A program made the translations under genes and the position numbers. The notes beneath the pieces are model-generated. The model searched no databases, was not told where the DNA came from, and saw only the letters and a program-made list of their open reading frames with translations. Positions 1 through 8,306 of a stretch of 64,000 nt of DNA are shown in pieces. This DNA is from Bacillus sp. FJAT-28004 (lineage in GTDB: Bacteria > Bacillota > Bacilli > Paenibacillales > Paenibacillaceae), in the NCBI RefSeq assembly GCF_001280845.1, contig NZ_LGHP01000002.1, forward strand, positions 899,439 to 963,438, in the 5' to 3' direction. Positions within the stretch are counted from its first letter, which is position 1; each line of letters opens with the position of its first letter.

Positions 1-57
1 ATGATGCTCGGCTCCAATCTCATCGTGCGAAGGCTGCTGGCGAAGGTCGGTGAGTAA
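1..57 (+). CDS. C-terminal end of a truncated gene, probably a sugar ABC transporter permease
   Basis: Only the last 18 codons are visible, ending in TAA three bases before the next start. The tail is short and basic (RRLLAKVGE). That resembles the cytoplasmic tail of a CUT1 inner-membrane permease. The identity is inferred mainly from position: MalF-type permease genes normally sit directly in front of a MalG-type gene, which is what follows. The ATG at base 1 is probably internal rather than the true start. Confidence 0.4.
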   Translation: MMLGSNLIVRRLLAKVGE

Positions 58-59
58 CG

Positions 60-932
60 ATGATCACTATCCGTCTAAGAAAAAAAAGAATAAGCCGTTC
101 CTGGATGGGCGATATCTTTTTGTTCTTGCTCCTTGCAGCGGTAGGCTATTTTATGGCAATGCCACTCGTTTTTGTCATCAGCAATGCTTTCAAGCCGATT
201 AATGAAATTTTGAAATTTCCGCCGGACTTTTTGGTTAAACATCCAACGTTCACTAACTTCACGGACTTATATCATCTGTTATCCGGCTCGTGGGTGCCCT
301 TTACCCGGTACATTTTCAACACCTTTTTTATTGCGATAGTCGGTACGGTCGGTCACGTTCTCATAGCCTCGCTCGCGGCATATCCGCTAGCAAAACGGAA
401 ATTTCCAGGCAAGGGCTTTCTATTCTCGATCGTTGTCCTATCGCTAATGTTCTCGGCTACGGTTACACAAATAACGAATTACATGACGATGTCATGGCTT
501 GGCTTTCTGGATACTCACTGGGCGGTCATCATTCCGGCAATCGGCTCCTCACTCGGACTATACCTCATGAAGCAATTTATGGAGCAAATACCGGATGCGC
601 TTCTCGAGGCTGCACAAATTGATGGCTGCAGCGAATTTCGCATTTTCTGGAATGTTGTGATGCCCGTCGTGAAACCTGCATGGCTAACGCTTGTTATCTT
701 CTCCTTTCAAGGTTTATGGGGAGCAGGCGGTGCAGCGGGCTCCATGTACATTTACAGTGAGCAGCTCAAAACGATTGATTATGCGTTAAGTCAGATTCTG
801 GCGGGAGGTATCGCACGAACTGGCCCTTCGATGGCAGCGACATTGCTGCTGCTTACCGTTCCGATTCTCATCTTCGTGTTATCGCAGAGCAGCGTTATTC
901 AAACGATGTCAACCTCCGGCATGAAAGAATGA
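60..932 (+). CDS. Carbohydrate ABC transporter permease (MalG type)
   Basis: This is an integral membrane subunit of a CUT1-family sugar importer, 290 aa, which is normal for the family. A basic N-terminus is followed by a membrane segment at about residues 18-40 and five further hydrophobic segments. The EAA loop that contacts the ATPase is visible at about residues 183-205 (EAAQIDGCSEFRIFWNVVMP). The gene starts two bases after the preceding stop and its own stop overlaps the next reading region. It probably pairs with the truncated upstream permease. No ATP-binding subunit lies nearby, as is common in Bacillales, where MsmX-type ATPases are shared. The substrate is unknown; the surrounding cluster suggests a polysaccharide-derived oligosaccharide. 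Confidence 0.88.
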   Translation: MITIRLRKKRISRSWMGDIFLFLLLAAVGYFMAMPLVFVISNAFKPINEILKFPPDFLVKHPTFTNFTDLYHLLSGSWVPFTRYIFNTFFIAIVGTVGHVLIASLAAYPLAKRKFPGKGFLFSIVVLSLMFSATVTQITNYMTMSWLGFLDTHWAVIIPAIGSSLGLYLMKQFMEQIPDALLEAAQIDGCSEFRIFWNVVMPVVKPAWLTLVIFSFQGLWGAGGAAGSMYIYSEQLKTIDYALSQILAGGIARTGPSMAATLLLLTVPILIFVLSQSSVIQTMSTSGMKE

Positions 933-952
933 TGGGAAAGGGGAGGCTTACG

Positions 953-3016
953 TTGAATCGATTATGTAAATTTCTGCTGCTCTTCCCACTAATGCTGATC
1001 ATGGTTGGCATTTCGGTTCCAGTCTACGCTGCGCCATACGATGGCTACAATTATTCTTGGTGGGGAGATCCTGAGCCAGCGCCTGTACCGTACTTGCCGG
1101 TCAAGCAAATCGGCGGGGAACAGTTAAGCTCCGGACCATTCAAATCGCCGGAGGACTTGTTTATAACGGCAGACAAACAGATTTATGTGGCTGATACGGG
1201 GAACAACCGCATCGTTGTGCTTGATGAACAGGCAAACGTCACCCAGACGATCGATACGTTTACGAATGGCAATATAGCGGATAGCTTCTCAGCTCCGCAA
1301 GGCATCTTTGTACATTCAAATGGACATTTGTTTATTGCGGATACGGGCAACAAGCGGATTGTCGAATTAACGAAGGAAGGCGAGCTGGTTCGCGTCATCG
1401 GAGCGCCGGAGAGCGACGTGCTAGGCGGGAACTTTGTATATGAGCCGATAAAGCTAGTCGGAGATTCGGCGGGACGGTTATATGTCGTCGGCAAAGGTGT
1501 ATTCAACGGCATCATGCAGTTTGACTCCGGAGGCAAGTTTTCAGGTTTTATGGGAGTCAATAAAGTGCGATACAGTGCGGCAGATTTGTTCTGGAAGCGT
1601 GTTATGACGAAGGAACAACGCTCGAAAATGGTGCTCTTTATCCCGGTCGAATTCAACAATGTCGATATTGACAGTGAGGGCTTCATTTATGCGACGACAA
1701 GTGAGGAGTTCTCAAATGCGCCAGTCAAGCGTCTCAATCCTTCTGGAACGGACGTTCTGAAGAGAACGGGCTATCAGCCTCCAAAAGGCGACATTAGATT
1801 TCGTATGGGAGGCACACGGTCAGGGACGTCTGCCATCCAAAGTGTCGCTCTTGATCGAAACGGTATTTACAGCATTTTGGACAGCACGCGCGGAAGAATA
1901 TTTACGTACGACCGGGAAGGCAAGCTTATGTACATTTATGGCCTGCTTGGAGAACAGGTCGGCACGTTTAAGACGCCCTCTGATATCGACATGTTAGGCG
2001 ACAAGATGATTGTGCTTGATAAAGGCTTGAATCAGCTGGTCATGTTTGAGCCAACGCGCTATGGAAAGGTGATTCGGGAAGCCGTTATTAATAACGATAT
2101 TGGCGAGGAAGAAAAGTCGGTCGAGAAGTGGCGCGAGGCTTTGCGATTAAACAACAATCTCGAAATCGCTTATTTAGGAATTGGGAAAGCGGAGCTCAGG
2201 CAAGGACATAATTACGAAGCGATGAAGCATTTTGAGCTAGGCATGCACACGCAATATTATTCACGGGCATTTGAACGTTACCGCAAGGATTTTATGTGGG
2301 AACATTTTGGGGAAATTGCGGCAGGAGCTATAGCAGCCATTGTTCTGCTCATCGCTGCGAGAGTGTTCATCAAGCGAAGAACAACTGAACCTGGAGTAGT
2401 GGGGATGGGCTGGTATACGATCTTCCATCCATTCAATGGATTCTGGGAGCTGAAATTTGAGCGAAAAGGGAAGATCTGGTTTGCCTTGCTGCTGCTGCTT
2501 ATTCTCTCTCTTCTCTACGTACTTAAAAGGCAGTTTACCGGGTTTATCTTTAATCCGACCGTCAATGCAGTAAATGTGAACGTGATAGATGAGATCAAGT
2601 TTATTGTTCTCCCATTTTTCCTATGGTGCATCGCCAACTGGTCGATGACGACGCTAATGGATGGCGAGGGGAAATTCAAGGAGATCGTAATGGCTACTGC
2701 CTATGCGCTCATTCCAGTCGTGCTTATGCAAATTCCACTCATCTTATTATCCAATGTCATTACGGTTCAGGAAGGTTCTTTCTATCGATTGCTGGAATCA
2801 GTCGGCTTCCTCTGGTTTTTTGGATTGTTATTTGTCGGTATGCTTACCGTCCATCAATATACGATAGGAAAAACGATTATGACGATGCTGCTGACGATGC
2901 TCGTGATGGGCATCATCATCTTCTTGGGCTTGCTCTTCTTCAGCTTAGCGCAGCAGATGCTTTCCTTCGCGGCTACGGTATACAAAGAAGCGATGTTTAG
3001 ACTAGGGGAGGGATAA
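953..3016 (+). CDS. NHL-repeat and Yip1-domain membrane protein
   Basis: This is a secreted and membrane-anchored protein of about 687 aa. A signal peptide (LLLFPLMLIMVGISVPVYA) is followed by NHL/beta-propeller repeats at about residues 45-370, with the recurring motif ADTGNNRIV/ADTGNKRIV. A TPR-like helical pair follows (about 375-435, AYLGIGKAELRQGHNYEA), then a transmembrane helix and a C-terminal Yip1-like domain of about five membrane segments. I chose TTG 953 because AAAGGGGAGG lies 6-7 bases upstream; an ATG at 929 overlapping the previous stop is the alternative. In Paenibacillus, proteins of this architecture commonly sit between ABC permeases and a DUF5696 gene, as here. The biochemical function is unknown. 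The propeller outside the membrane suggests binding of an extracellular ligand or transporter partner. Confidence 0.75.
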   Translation: MNRLCKFLLLFPLMLIMVGISVPVYAAPYDGYNYSWWGDPEPAPVPYLPVKQIGGEQLSSGPFKSPEDLFITADKQIYVADTGNNRIVVLDEQANVTQTIDTFTNGNIADSFSAPQGIFVHSNGHLFIADTGNKRIVELTKEGELVRVIGAPESDVLGGNFVYEPIKLVGDSAGRLYVVGKGVFNGIMQFDSGGKFSGFMGVNKVRYSAADLFWKRVMTKEQRSKMVLFIPVEFNNVDIDSEGFIYATTSEEFSNAPVKRLNPSGTDVLKRTGYQPPKGDIRFRMGGTRSGTSAIQSVALDRNGIYSILDSTRGRIFTYDREGKLMYIYGLLGEQVGTFKTPSDIDMLGDKMIVLDKGLNQLVMFEPTRYGKVIREAVINNDIGEEEKSVEKWREALRLNNNLEIAYLGIGKAELRQGHNYEAMKHFELGMHTQYYSRAFERYRKDFMWEHFGEIAAGAIAAIVLLIAARVFIKRRTTEPGVVGMGWYTIFHPFNGFWELKFERKGKIWFALLLLLILSLLYVLKRQFTGFIFNPTVNAVNVNVIDEIKFIVLPFFLWCIANWSMTTLMDGEGKFKEIVMATAYALIPVVLMQIPLILLSNVITVQEGSFYRLLESVGFLWFFGLLFVGMLTVHQYTIGKTIMTMLLTMLVMGIIIFLGLLFFSLAQQMLSFAATVYKEAMFRLGEG

Positions 3017-3020
3017 TGCC

Positions 3021-5576
3021 ATGTGGATGCACAATGTACGTAAATGGGTGGTATTATCCCTGCTGCTTGGCATGCTGTCGCTATCAGCTTGCGCCTCGGG
3101 ATCGCTTAACAGCAACCTTACAGCTGGATCGCCAGAAAAGGTCGCTGAGACAACGGATGCTTCGCTCCGTACGCTGGACGCATCAGCCCAAGTGGAACCT
3201 CGAATTGAAGGTTTTGACCCGGTGCTTGAGAACGACGCGCTTCGACTTTACATTAGCAAGGCTACAGCGGAGATCGCGGTCGTGGATAAACAAAGCGGGA
3301 ATATTTGGCGTTCGAATCCAGACAGCTCGGAAGATAAACTTGCTTCACCTTACTTAAAGGGGAAATTATCCTCGCAAATTTCCTTCGTTTACCTAACAAA
3401 AAGCGGTCAAAACAAGGATTATGACAGTTACAACAACAGCGTAAAATTTAATCAATTTGAAATTAAGCAAGAGGGTAATGGTGTGGCGGTCACTTACATG
3501 TTCGGGGATCCTCAGAAAGGACTTGAATCCATACCACAGAAGGTGAGCAAGGAACGGTTCGAGGAGAGACTGCTGAAGCGATTGGAGGATCAGGCCGACC
3601 AAGACCAGCTGAAGGTTAGATACAAGTTAAATGAGGAGCTGGGCATATACGAGCGTCGCGAAATTCCGAAAGCTGTCGTGAAAAAGCTGCTCGCGATATT
3701 TGAGAAGGCGGAATATACGGATGAGGATCTTGCTATCGATAATGGAGAGGGAGAAGGTGGAGGAGCGGCTGAGGAGTCGGTTAAACCGAAATTTTCGGCA
3801 ACGCTTCAATACACGCTGGATGGCCGAGACCTGATCGCTTCGATTGATACTTCGACCATCACAGAAGATACGCCGCCTTATCGGATTCATTCAATCAGTC
3901 TTCTAGAAAACTTCGGAGCGGCAGGTCAAAAGGATGATGGCTACATCTTTCTTCCTGACGGTTCGGGTACGCTTATAAGGTTCAACACTGGAAATATTCA
4001 AGCGCAGCCAATCCTGATCCCAATATACGGTGAAGACAGCTCGATCTACGTGAGTGAGAAGTTCAATACGCTTGAGCTAAACCGATTGCCGGTATTTGGG
4101 ATGAAAAAGAACGATGCCGCTTTCCTTGCCATCATTGAGGAAGGGGATGCCCTCGCTAAGCTTTCCGCGGATATAAGCGGGCGATTGCACGAGTTTAATA
4201 CGATAGCCGCCCAATTTCTTATTTTGCCGAAGGACGAAGTGCGTTTGAGCAATAATGAGATTATGCATAAAACGCCAAAGGAGACGTATAAGGGAAACTT
4301 GAAAATCCGTTATTCCTTATTAAGCGGCGAAGAAGCTGATTACTCCGGTATGGCAGCAAGCTATCGGACTTATCTTGAGAAGGCGGATGGGCTGACAAAG
4401 CTGAAAGCAGAAGGAGATGCGCCATTTTATTTGGAGCTAGTTGGCAGCATTCCGAAAAAGAAAAACCTCTTGGGTTTTCCATATGAGGCTCTTGTGCCTT
4501 TAACGAATTTGAAGGAAGCCGAGCAGCTCGTTGATCAGCTTCATGACAAGCAAATACAAAATATTCGGCTGAATTACAAAGGTTGGTTTAACGAAGGTCT
4601 TAACCACACGATTGCTTCGGATATTGACATGGATAGCGTTATAGGGAGTAAAGGCGATTGGAAGCGATTAGCGGAAAAACTTCAGAAGAGCGGCGGCGGG
4701 TTTTATCCGGATGTAGCATTTCAGCAAGTATTTCAGAACTCCGGAAAATTTAGTCCGAGCCAAGACTCCGCCCAATACATTTCTCGAAAGTACGCGAAAA
4801 TATATGAGTTCGATCGAGCGGCTTATTTCCGGCATAACGAGCTGTTGTCTCACTATTTGTTGACACCTAGAAAGCTGAGCTCAACGATTAAAGGTTTTAT
4901 GTCCGACTTCGAGAAGCTGAACCCTGGATCAATTTCCTTGCGTGATCTCGGCTCCGAGCTGCACTCGGATTTCCGAAGAAATGCAGAGGTGACCAGGGAA
5001 GACGCGAAACGAATCGTTACGGATCAGCTGAAAGCCATTTCGGAGCAGTCTCCGGATATGATGGTGAATGGAGGCAATGCTTATGTGCTCCCTTATGCGT
5101 CGCATATTCTAAACTTACCGCAAACGAGCAATGAATATCAGCTTGCCGGTGAGTCGGTACCGTTTAACCAAATGGTGCTGCACGGCTATATCGAATATGC
5201 GGGAAAAGCTTTCAACATGGCGGATGAGCAGGAGATACGGGAAAGCGTGCTGCGATCACTGGAGACAGGTTCCAATGTCTACTTCAACTGGTTTTATGAG
5301 GAGCCATCTGTCCTCAAGGAAACGAGATTCAGTTATCTATATTCTAATCACTATGAACAATGGTTCGATGAAGCCATCGAGGCCTACGGCGAGGTGAATA
5401 AAGTGCTGAGGCAGGTTCGCGGTCAGAGCATGATCAAGCACGAAAAGCTGGCAGAACGCACCTACAGAACCGTATATGAGAACGGATTGACGGTTTATGT
5501 AAATTACGGCGATGCAGCGGTTATTGCGGATGGTGTGACCATTGAAGCCAATGATTACGTCGTTAAGGGGGGATAA
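3021..5576 (+). CDS. DUF5696 domain lipoprotein
   Basis: This is a large lipoprotein, 851 aa. The N-terminus has a signal sequence ending in a lipobox (LSLSACASG), so the mature protein should be lipid-anchored at Cys24 on the outer face of the membrane. An acidic, low-complexity linker (GEGEGGGAAEE, about residues 241-252) precedes a long C-terminal region that resembles the DUF5696 family, a glycosidase-like fold of unknown activity. A strong ribosome binding site (GGGGAGGG) lies nine bases before the ATG. The gene is packed between Yip1-domain and permease genes and is probably co-transcribed with them. It may process or present a carbohydrate to the adjacent permeases. I do not see catalytic residues that I can assign. 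Confidence 0.7.
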   Translation: MWMHNVRKWVVLSLLLGMLSLSACASGSLNSNLTAGSPEKVAETTDASLRTLDASAQVEPRIEGFDPVLENDALRLYISKATAEIAVVDKQSGNIWRSNPDSSEDKLASPYLKGKLSSQISFVYLTKSGQNKDYDSYNNSVKFNQFEIKQEGNGVAVTYMFGDPQKGLESIPQKVSKERFEERLLKRLEDQADQDQLKVRYKLNEELGIYERREIPKAVVKKLLAIFEKAEYTDEDLAIDNGEGEGGGAAEESVKPKFSATLQYTLDGRDLIASIDTSTITEDTPPYRIHSISLLENFGAAGQKDDGYIFLPDGSGTLIRFNTGNIQAQPILIPIYGEDSSIYVSEKFNTLELNRLPVFGMKKNDAAFLAIIEEGDALAKLSADISGRLHEFNTIAAQFLILPKDEVRLSNNEIMHKTPKETYKGNLKIRYSLLSGEEADYSGMAASYRTYLEKADGLTKLKAEGDAPFYLELVGSIPKKKNLLGFPYEALVPLTNLKEAEQLVDQLHDKQIQNIRLNYKGWFNEGLNHTIASDIDMDSVIGSKGDWKRLAEKLQKSGGGFYPDVAFQQVFQNSGKFSPSQDSAQYISRKYAKIYEFDRAAYFRHNELLSHYLLTPRKLSSTIKGFMSDFEKLNPGSISLRDLGSELHSDFRRNAEVTREDAKRIVTDQLKAISEQSPDMMVNGGNAYVLPYASHILNLPQTSNEYQLAGESVPFNQMVLHGYIEYAGKAFNMADEQEIRESVLRSLETGSNVYFNWFYEEPSVLKETRFSYLYSNHYEQWFDEAIEAYGEVNKVLRQVRGQSMIKHEKLAERTYRTVYENGLTVYVNYGDAAVIADGVTIEANDYVVKGG

Positions 5577-5578
5577 GG

Positions 5579-6481
5579 ATGTCGAAGAGACGAACACTCA
5601 GCTTGGAGCGCAAAAAGGAAATTTACGGCGTGTTGTTCGTAACCCCTTGGCTGCTTGGATTCGTGCTGCTAATGGTCATCCCATTTGTCCAGTCGCTTCA
5701 ATTCAGCTTCCATAAGCTGACGCTTAATGCGGAGGGCTATTCGCTTCAATACGTCGGCCTTGAAAACTATCGCAACATCTTTTTCGTTGACGCGTGGTAC
5801 GTTCGTACCTTAACGGAGGCCGTTACGGTGATGGCATTAAACGTGCCGCTCATAATTTTTTTCAGTTTATTTACAGCAACACTATTGGTGCAGAAATTCA
5901 GAGGGAGAATGCTTGCCAGGGCGATAATATTCCTTCCTGTCGTGTTAGCCTCAGGGGTTATAGCTAAGCTTGATAACGGTAATTTTCTAGCTCAAATGAT
6001 CGGTTCTGCTTCAAACGACATGGAGGGCAACTATTCGGGACTGCGAAGCATTGAGCTTAGGCCGCTGCTGTTCCAAGCAGGTCTTAGCAGGGACATTGTA
6101 GAGTATTTGACGAGTGCCGTGGACCGTATTTACCAAATCATCAGCTCGTCTGGCGTTCAGATTTTAATTTTTCTTGCTGGTTTGCAGTCGATCTCACCTT
6201 CTCTCTATGAAGCAGCGAAGATGGAAGGGGCTACGGGGTATGAAGCGTTCTGGAAAATAACGTTTCCGATGATATCACCGCTCATTTTGACGAATGTGGT
6301 GTATACCATTATTGATTCCTTCTATGACAATAATATGACGCAAATGATACAGGACGCGGCTTTCGGAAGATTGGATTTTGGCGTCAGCTCGGCGATGTCA
6401 TGGATATACTTTCTTGTCATATCAATCATTCTGGTCGTATCTACGTATCTGATTTCTAAACGCGTATTCTACTATGACTAA
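5579..6481 (+). CDS. Sugar ABC transporter permease (MalF type)
   Basis: CUT1-family permease, 300 aa, with a membrane segment near the N-terminus (about residues 16-40) and six in total. The EAA loop is clear at about residues 214-233 (EAAKMEGATGYEAFWKITFP). The start is ATG behind GGGGGGATAAGG. It follows the DUF5696 gene after two bases and is followed by a MalG-type permease 15 bases downstream, so the two form a heterodimer. An insertion between the predicted membrane segments (about residues 125-180, FLAQMIGSASNDMEGNYSG) lengthens an extracytoplasmic loop compared with typical MalF-type proteins. No ATPase or binding protein is encoded alongside in this window. Confidence 0.88.
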   Translation: MSKRRTLSLERKKEIYGVLFVTPWLLGFVLLMVIPFVQSLQFSFHKLTLNAEGYSLQYVGLENYRNIFFVDAWYVRTLTEAVTVMALNVPLIIFFSLFTATLLVQKFRGRMLARAIIFLPVVLASGVIAKLDNGNFLAQMIGSASNDMEGNYSGLRSIELRPLLFQAGLSRDIVEYLTSAVDRIYQIISSSGVQILIFLAGLQSISPSLYEAAKMEGATGYEAFWKITFPMISPLILTNVVYTIIDSFYDNNMTQMIQDAAFGRLDFGVSSAMSWIYFLVISIILVVSTYLISKRVFYYD

Positions 6482-6496
6482 CAAGGAGGAAGAGAT

Positions 6497-7492
6497 ATGG
6501 AAGCTGAGACGAAGGTAAAGAGGCGCATCTCTGACTCTGCCTTAGCGCGGGCAGTTACGAGCTGGTACGATCGCCATAGCCCTGTTGAGAAAGCGAAACA
6601 TTGGCTTTGGGTGTTCATCCGTACCGTACTCATCGTTGGGATTTGCTTTATCATTGTGTACCCTATCATTACGAAGCTGTCTATCGCTTTGCGCGACAAG
6701 CAGGATATGTTCGATGCAACCGTCGTGTGGCTGCCCCGGCATTTTACACTGGAAAACATCAAAACCGTCATGGGTTATCTTAAATATTCGGAGTCCGTCA
6801 CGAACACACTGCTGCTTAGCCTTGGGACATCGCTGCTTCAATTAGCCTCTTGCGCACTTGCCGGTTATGGCTTTGCAAGGCTTAAGTTCCGCGGCAGCGC
6901 AATTCTGTTCGGAGTCGTCATCTTCACAATCGTCGTTCCGCCCCAAACGATTATGGTTCCAACCTACTTGCATTACCGCTTTTTCGATGTTTTTGGACTA
7001 TACCAGCTGTTTACAGGAAAAGACGGCGTGAACCTGCTGGAGAGCTTTTGGCCCTTCTTTATTTCTTCGGGGCTTGCAATGGGCTTGAAAAACGGGCTGT
7101 ATATTTATATTTTCCGTCAATTTTTCCGCTCGCTGCCGAAGGACTTAGAGGAAGCCGCTTATGTGGACGGTGCGGGCATTCCAGGTACCTTTGTAAGGGT
7201 CATGCTGCCAAATGCGGTTCCCGCAATTGCTACGGTTATGCTATTTTCATTCATTTGGCAGTGGAATGACAGCTACTTTGTAAATCTCTTCGCGCCGAAT
7301 TACACGCTTCTCGCAAGAATGCTTGATTTGCTGCCAGGCGCTGTTCGTCCCGAATATGTCGGAGGTATTTCTCATACCTCTCTATATTTGAACACGGGAA
7401 CACTGCTCGGCATTTTACCGATCTTCATTCTTTATTTATTCGCACAAAGATACTTCGTTGAAAGCGTAGAGCGCACGGGATTGGTAGGCTAG
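6497..7492 (+). CDS. Carbohydrate ABC transporter permease (MalG type)
   Basis: Second half of the permease pair, 331 aa. It is longer than the usual 270-300 because of a hydrophilic N-terminal extension of about 35 residues before the first membrane segment. The EAA loop is at about residues 217-235 (EEAAYVDGAGIPGTFVRVML). The start is an ATG eight bases after CAAGGAGGAAG, an excellent ribosome binding site. With the preceding gene it completes the transport unit that begins with the DUF5696 and Yip1-type genes. The gene downstream codes for a ManNAc-6-P epimerase, which suggests that the imported sugar contains an amino sugar; that is inference from context. Confidence 0.87.
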   Translation: MEAETKVKRRISDSALARAVTSWYDRHSPVEKAKHWLWVFIRTVLIVGICFIIVYPIITKLSIALRDKQDMFDATVVWLPRHFTLENIKTVMGYLKYSESVTNTLLLSLGTSLLQLASCALAGYGFARLKFRGSAILFGVVIFTIVVPPQTIMVPTYLHYRFFDVFGLYQLFTGKDGVNLLESFWPFFISSGLAMGLKNGLYIYIFRQFFRSLPKDLEEAAYVDGAGIPGTFVRVMLPNAVPAIATVMLFSFIWQWNDSYFVNLFAPNYTLLARMLDLLPGAVRPEYVGGISHTSLYLNTGTLLGILPIFILYLFAQRYFVESVERTGLVG

Positions 7493-7534
7493 CGATTATT
7501 CGGGCAACCGTACTAACGATTGGGGGGTTCTGCA

Positions 7535-7594
7535 ATGAAAGATGCCATAGGAGTAGATTTCGAGGGGCTCATGGATAAGCAGGTGACCCTATGA
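7535..7594 (+). pseudogene. 19-codon ORF, possible deletion scar of a ROK-family sugar kinase
   Basis: A ribosome binding site (GGGGGG) precedes an ATG that opens a 19-residue frame beginning MKDAIGVDFEGL and ending in TGA, overlapping the nanE start as ATGA. The first eight residues match the usual beginning of ROK kinases (AIGVDIGGTK), where the phosphate-binding loop starts, and then the match stops. The 4-bp stop/start overlap is what one expects between real neighbouring genes. The simplest reading is an internal deletion that joined the first codons of a kinase gene to its last codons. A short leader peptide is the alternative. The match is short, so confidence is modest. Confidence 0.4.
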
Positions 7595-8295
7595 TCAAAC
7601 CATTAATTGCCGGACTTCAAAAAGGTTTTATCGTTTCCTGTCAGGCGCTTGAGCATGAACCCTTGTACGGCTCCGATATTATGGCTGCGATGGCTGCGGC
7701 GGCGGAATCGGGAGGGGCATCAGCCATACGTGCCAACACGCCGCAGGATATTTCCGCTATTAAATACAAATGCAAGATTCCGGTTATCGGTCTGTATAAA
7801 AAACATTACCCCGATAGCGACGTATACATTACCCCAACCTTGCGAGAGGTTGGGGAAGTGATTCGGGCAGGTGCAGATATCGTGGCAATAGACAGCACCT
7901 CCATGATGAGGCCGGGAAACGAGAAGCTGGATCATGTCATTGCCGAAATCCGCAATAACTTCCCTAATACGCCTATCATGGCGGATATTTCTAACTTCGA
8001 GGAAGGCGTGTCAGCTATGAAGCTCGGGGTAGATGTCGTCTCTACGACGATGTCGGGATACACGCCCCAAAGTCCGAAGCTGCAAACCCCCGATTTTGAG
8101 TTGATCGGTAAATTAGCTGCGCTTGGTCAGACACCGGTTTTCGCAGAAGGAAGAGTATGGACGATCGAGGATTGCCTGCGCTGCTTCGAAGCTGGCGCAC
8201 ATGCTGTCGTGATCGGAACAGCTATCACAAGGCCGCAAGAGGTTGTCAGACGTTTTGTATCGAGCATCAAAACAAAAAAGCAGGGTTTGTATTAG
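7591..8295 (+). CDS. nanE: N-acetylmannosamine-6-phosphate 2-epimerase, copy 1
   Basis: NanE converts N-acetylmannosamine 6-phosphate to N-acetylglucosamine 6-phosphate in sialic acid and ManNAc catabolism. The 234-aa length is normal for this single-domain TIM barrel. Family motifs are present: SCQALEHEPLYGS near the N-terminus, GLYKKHY at residues 67-73 carrying the catalytic lysine region, the phosphate-binding region with IVAIDST, and AEGRVW at 185-190 carrying the catalytic glutamate. The ATG overlaps the stop of the preceding mini-ORF. A paralogue lies 7 kb downstream. No sialate lyase, ManNAc kinase or NagA/NagB is present in the window, so the true substrate route is open. Confidence 0.92.
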   Translation: MIKPLIAGLQKGFIVSCQALEHEPLYGSDIMAAMAAAAESGGASAIRANTPQDISAIKYKCKIPVIGLYKKHYPDSDVYITPTLREVGEVIRAGADIVAIDSTSMMRPGNEKLDHVIAEIRNNFPNTPIMADISNFEEGVSAMKLGVDVVSTTMSGYTPQSPKLQTPDFELIGKLAALGQTPVFAEGRVWTIEDCLRCFEAGAHAVVIGTAITRPQEVVRRFVSSIKTKKQGLY

Positions 8296-8306
8296 GAGGA
8301 AGCGAT

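Noticed and set aside
1183-1686. 167-codon minus-strand frame inside the NHL/Yip1 gene
   Set aside because: It lies fully inside a well-supported gene on the other strand, with no start signal; it mirrors the repeat structure of the NHL region.
8157-8306. Upstream extension of the DUF4855 protein
   Set aside because: It overlaps the 3' third of nanE in another frame; the ATG at 8307 has an AGGAGG site directly before it and the conserved domain starts soon after.
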